A program made the position numbers and the translations under genes. Of a stretch of 14,022 nucleotides of DNA, positions 11,794 to 14,022 are shown in pieces. The stretch spans positions 1 through 14,022 of the forward strand of contig CAMAWS010000025.1 in the NCBI GenBank assembly GCA_945861845.1. Direction: 5' to 3'. Source of the stretch: Candidatus Sulfopaludibacter sp. SbA3. GTDB taxonomy: Bacteria > Acidobacteriota > Terriglobia > 20CM-2-55-15. Under the pieces are notes generated by a model that had not been told where the DNA came from, searched no databases, and saw nothing but the letters and a program-made list of their open reading frames with translations. Numbering within the stretch: the first letter of the stretch is position 1; each line of letters opens with the position of its first letter.

Positions 11794-14022
11794 TTAGAAC
11801 CGGTGGGTATAGATGATCTTGCTTGCCACGCGGCGGTCGAGCGTGTCGAACCTGTCGAACTGGGTGTGTTCCCGCCAGTTGTGGTTGTAGACAAAGTACA
11901 GGTCGTTGCCGGGGCGGAGAATCCAGCGGAACCGGCTCTGCCAGCCTAGCAGTCCGCTGACCGAGTCGTACTGGAAGCTGTTCGTGAATGAGACCCAGGG
12001 TCCGAACTGGTTGTCCGTAGTCAGGCGGTACAGGCGCGTCGAGAACTTTCCTTCCTTCAGTTCGATACGGTTGAACTCGGAATTTATGGAGAAAATCATT
12101 CCACGCCGTGGCCGGATTCCTACATTCGCGATTAGCTGCCGCCGTTTGCCGGAGTAGAAATTGCCGGTTTCGCCGCTCACATCCAGCGCGACGACGCGGC
12201 GGTTTGCGGTACGCCCCTGCAGACGGAAGCGTGTGAAGTCGTAAGCACTGCCTGCCGCGAGGGATACTCCCGGGTAGATGTTGAATGGCCGTTCGAGGTA
12301 CTCGTGTACCGGCGTGATTCGGAAGTCAAAGTTGTCCTGTGACTGCAGGTTCATGTTCAGGACGGTGAACTCGACGTTGCGAGTGAGCAGGCGTCCGTCT
12401 GCAGGGTCGGTGAGCGCGTCCGCATTGAATCCGGTTGCCCATTGGCGCAGCCATCGCACATTGCGCGGGCGCGGCGCGAACCGGAAATCGCCGGCATAGC
12501 GCCGGTATCCGGTGCGGAGGGTGAAGCCGACGCCGGGATTGTAGTTTTTCTGCACCTCACGGATCGAGGCGCTGGCGTCGTACCGGTCATTCGGATAATC
12601 GATCGCCGCTCCAAAGGCTGAACTCTTGCCGGTGTCCAGCGGATTCGTCGTGTGCAGGTAGAAACCGGAAGTTTCAATGTTGCGATTTCCGCGGAACCGG
12701 TTCGTCGCCAGCTTGTAGTCGAATCCTTCCGTATACCGGGCGTCGATGATTGCGCCGCGCGAATCGCGCAGTGTGAACAAGGTTCCGACATACGATTGCG
12801 CCAGTATCCGCCGCTTGACGCGGAATACCGTGAAGTCCTCGCCAATCGCGTCGGTTTCCTCTCCCGTGCGGACGTGCAGCACGCCGATGTCCTGCCTTCC
12901 CGCCTGGCCCGTTATCTTTGTGCCGAAGTCGATTTTCTGGGGCACGCCATTCGACTTCAGGCCAATCTGCCGCGTGAAGAAAGGCACGATCGCCGTGTTA
13001 TTGCCCTGCTGATTGAAGCCTCCACCACCTGAACTGATGAAGTCGAAGAACGAGGAGCCCTCGACAAAGAAGCTGCGCCTTTCAGGAAAGAACAATGAAA
13101 AGCGCGTGAGGTTCACCTGGCGTTGATCCACTTCGGTTTGTGCAAAGTCGGTATTCAGGGTGAAATTCGCGCGAAGACGCGGCGTAAGGCTGTACACGGC
13201 GTCAAGGCCGGCGTCGGAATCGCGTTGCCACTTGTCTTTGTCCTGGCCTGGAGCGTTGACGAATGACGCCCGCACGTAAGGCTTGAGGTCCAGGCCGATG
13301 CCCTGGCTGATATCGGTGATACCCGTTACCAGTCCGGAATTCGCGAACCGGTTCAACCCCTGGTTGTAGCTCCAGCCTGTCCAAAGGCTCTCTTCGTTCT
13401 TTCTGCGGACTGTGCGCTGGAAATTGATGCCCCACGCCGTCACGTCCGGATTGAAGTTCAGGGTACGGAACGGAATGTCGATCTCAATTGTCCAGCCAAT
13501 CTCATTTCGCACAACACTGGCGTTCCAAATACCGTCCCACTCGCGATTAATCTGTGACGTCGCATTCTTCAGCGAGTCGCCCATCGCTCCCGCAGGATTC
13601 ATCTCAAAGAAGTATCCGTTTTGCTGGTCGCCGAACGGATCGATCACCCACATGAAGCGGTCATCGGAGCTCAGGAACTCGTCCCGCTTCGCCGTGTTGC
13701 CCAGCAGCCTGTCCGGCTCCGAGTCGAAGTTTGTGATGCCCATGTAGAAGTGTTCGCGATTGTAGACGATGCGGACTTCCGTTCGCTCGGTCGGCGGCTG
13801 GCCGTTGCGCGGATCCTGCTGGACGAAGTCGGCGGCCGGTATGGCGCGTTGCCAGAAAGGCTCGTCCAGCTTTCCGTCGATGTTGACGCGTTCGTCTGCA
13901 TTAATACGCAGGGCTTCCATGGTCCGCCGCTCTGTGGACGCAACCGGTGCGGTCGCCAATTGGGCGTGAACTGTAGTTGTTGTGAATATGAGAGTAGCAA
14001 GTAAGAGAATTCTGTAGATCAT
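11794..14022 (-). CDS. DUF5916 outer-membrane protein with N-terminal CBM9-like domain
   Basis: 742 aa; the ATG is the last codon of the window, so the promoter is not visible. Residues 1-21 are a signal peptide (MIYRILLLATLIFTTTTVHA). About 38-225 is a CBM9-like beta-sandwich: NIDGKLDEPFWQRA, RTEVRIVYNREHFYMGITNF, DDRFMWVIDPFGDQQNGYFF, EWDGIWNASV and GWTIEIDIPFRTLNF. From about 230 to the end it is DUF5916, rich in alternating aromatic/polar strands as in a beta barrel, for example FSLFFPERRSFFVEGSSFFD and RANFTLNTDFAQTEVDQRQV. The final residue is Phe (YTHRF), the usual outer-membrane barrel end signal. The likely role is binding or uptake of a glycan or other polymer at the cell surface; no substrate is known. 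It is transcribed alone up to the strong terminator. Confidence 0.88.
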   Translation of the reverse strand: MIYRILLLATLIFTTTTVHAQLATAPVASTERRTMEALRINADERVNIDGKLDEPFWQRAIPAADFVQQDPRNGQPPTERTEVRIVYNREHFYMGITNFDSEPDRLLGNTAKRDEFLSSDDRFMWVIDPFGDQQNGYFFEMNPAGAMGDSLKNATSQINREWDGIWNASVVRNEIGWTIEIDIPFRTLNFNPDVTAWGINFQRTVRRKNEESLWTGWSYNQGLNRFANSGLVTGITDISQGIGLDLKPYVRASFVNAPGQDKDKWQRDSDAGLDAVYSLTPRLRANFTLNTDFAQTEVDQRQVNLTRFSLFFPERRSFFVEGSSFFDFISSGGGGFNQQGNNTAIVPFFTRQIGLKSNGVPQKIDFGTKITGQAGRQDIGVLHVRTGEETDAIGEDFTVFRVKRRILAQSYVGTLFTLRDSRGAIIDARYTEGFDYKLATNRFRGNRNIETSGFYLHTTNPLDTGKSSAFGAAIDYPNDRYDASASIREVQKNYNPGVGFTLRTGYRRYAGDFRFAPRPRNVRWLRQWATGFNADALTDPADGRLLTRNVEFTVLNMNLQSQDNFDFRITPVHEYLERPFNIYPGVSLAAGSAYDFTRFRLQGRTANRRVVALDVSGETGNFYSGKRRQLIANVGIRPRRGMIFSINSEFNRIELKEGKFSTRLYRLTTDNQFGPWVSFTNSFQYDSVSGLLGWQSRFRWILRPGNDLYFVYNHNWREHTQFDRFDTLDRRVASKIIYTHRF

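Noticed and set aside
1..14022. CRISPR array, tRNA or rRNA genes
   Set aside because: No regularly spaced repeats, cloverleaf-like sequences or rRNA segments were seen.

Overview
This is a high-GC bacterial window in which nearly all genes lie on the minus strand. Secreted NHL-propeller proteins, a DUF5916 outer-membrane protein, Sec-signal-bearing M20 and M28 hydrolases and a decayed RAYT transposase together suggest an Acidobacteriota genome (Solibacter- or Vicinamibacter-like). That assignment is inferred from gene content; there is no rRNA or marker gene here.

Layout, left to right. (1) 1-368 is non-coding. Positions 1-32 fold like domain V of a group II intron, so an intron probably ends just inside the window. 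(2) 369-3529 is a minus-strand cluster transcribed NHL protein -> VOC protein -> NHL protein, all with signal peptides. (3) 3530-6546 is an accessory island. It holds a hicB antitoxin gene overlapping a broken hicA toxin gene, a membrane-anchored hypothetical that looks C-terminally truncated, a decayed RAYT transposase, and a compact DUF6883-DUF4926 gene pair. Two members of a dispersed 43-bp repeat also lie here. (4) 6547-10632 is a second secreted cluster transcribed NHL protein -> M28 peptidase -> M20 amidohydrolase, with a candidate sigma-70-type promoter at 10692-10720. (5) 10761-11702 holds a DUF6922-type protein, a 27-codon reading frame with a ribosome-binding site, and a HAD-fold 5'-nucleotidase-like protein. 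(6) 11752-14022 is a DUF5916/CBM9-like outer-membrane protein ending in a perfect 18-bp stem terminator.

The two secreted clusters look functionally related: propeller proteins of the peptidyl-alpha-hydroxyglycine-lyase-like NHL type are encoded beside exported hydrolases, which would fit extracytoplasmic peptide or amide turnover (inference). The island between them carries several signs of insertion and decay. The most notable new signals are a repeat motif found three times, always in the same orientation upstream of a minus-strand gene; the hicBA pair with an intact antitoxin and a doubly mutated toxin; and the DUF6883-DUF4926 pair, which has the architecture of a two-gene toxin-antitoxin or immunity module.
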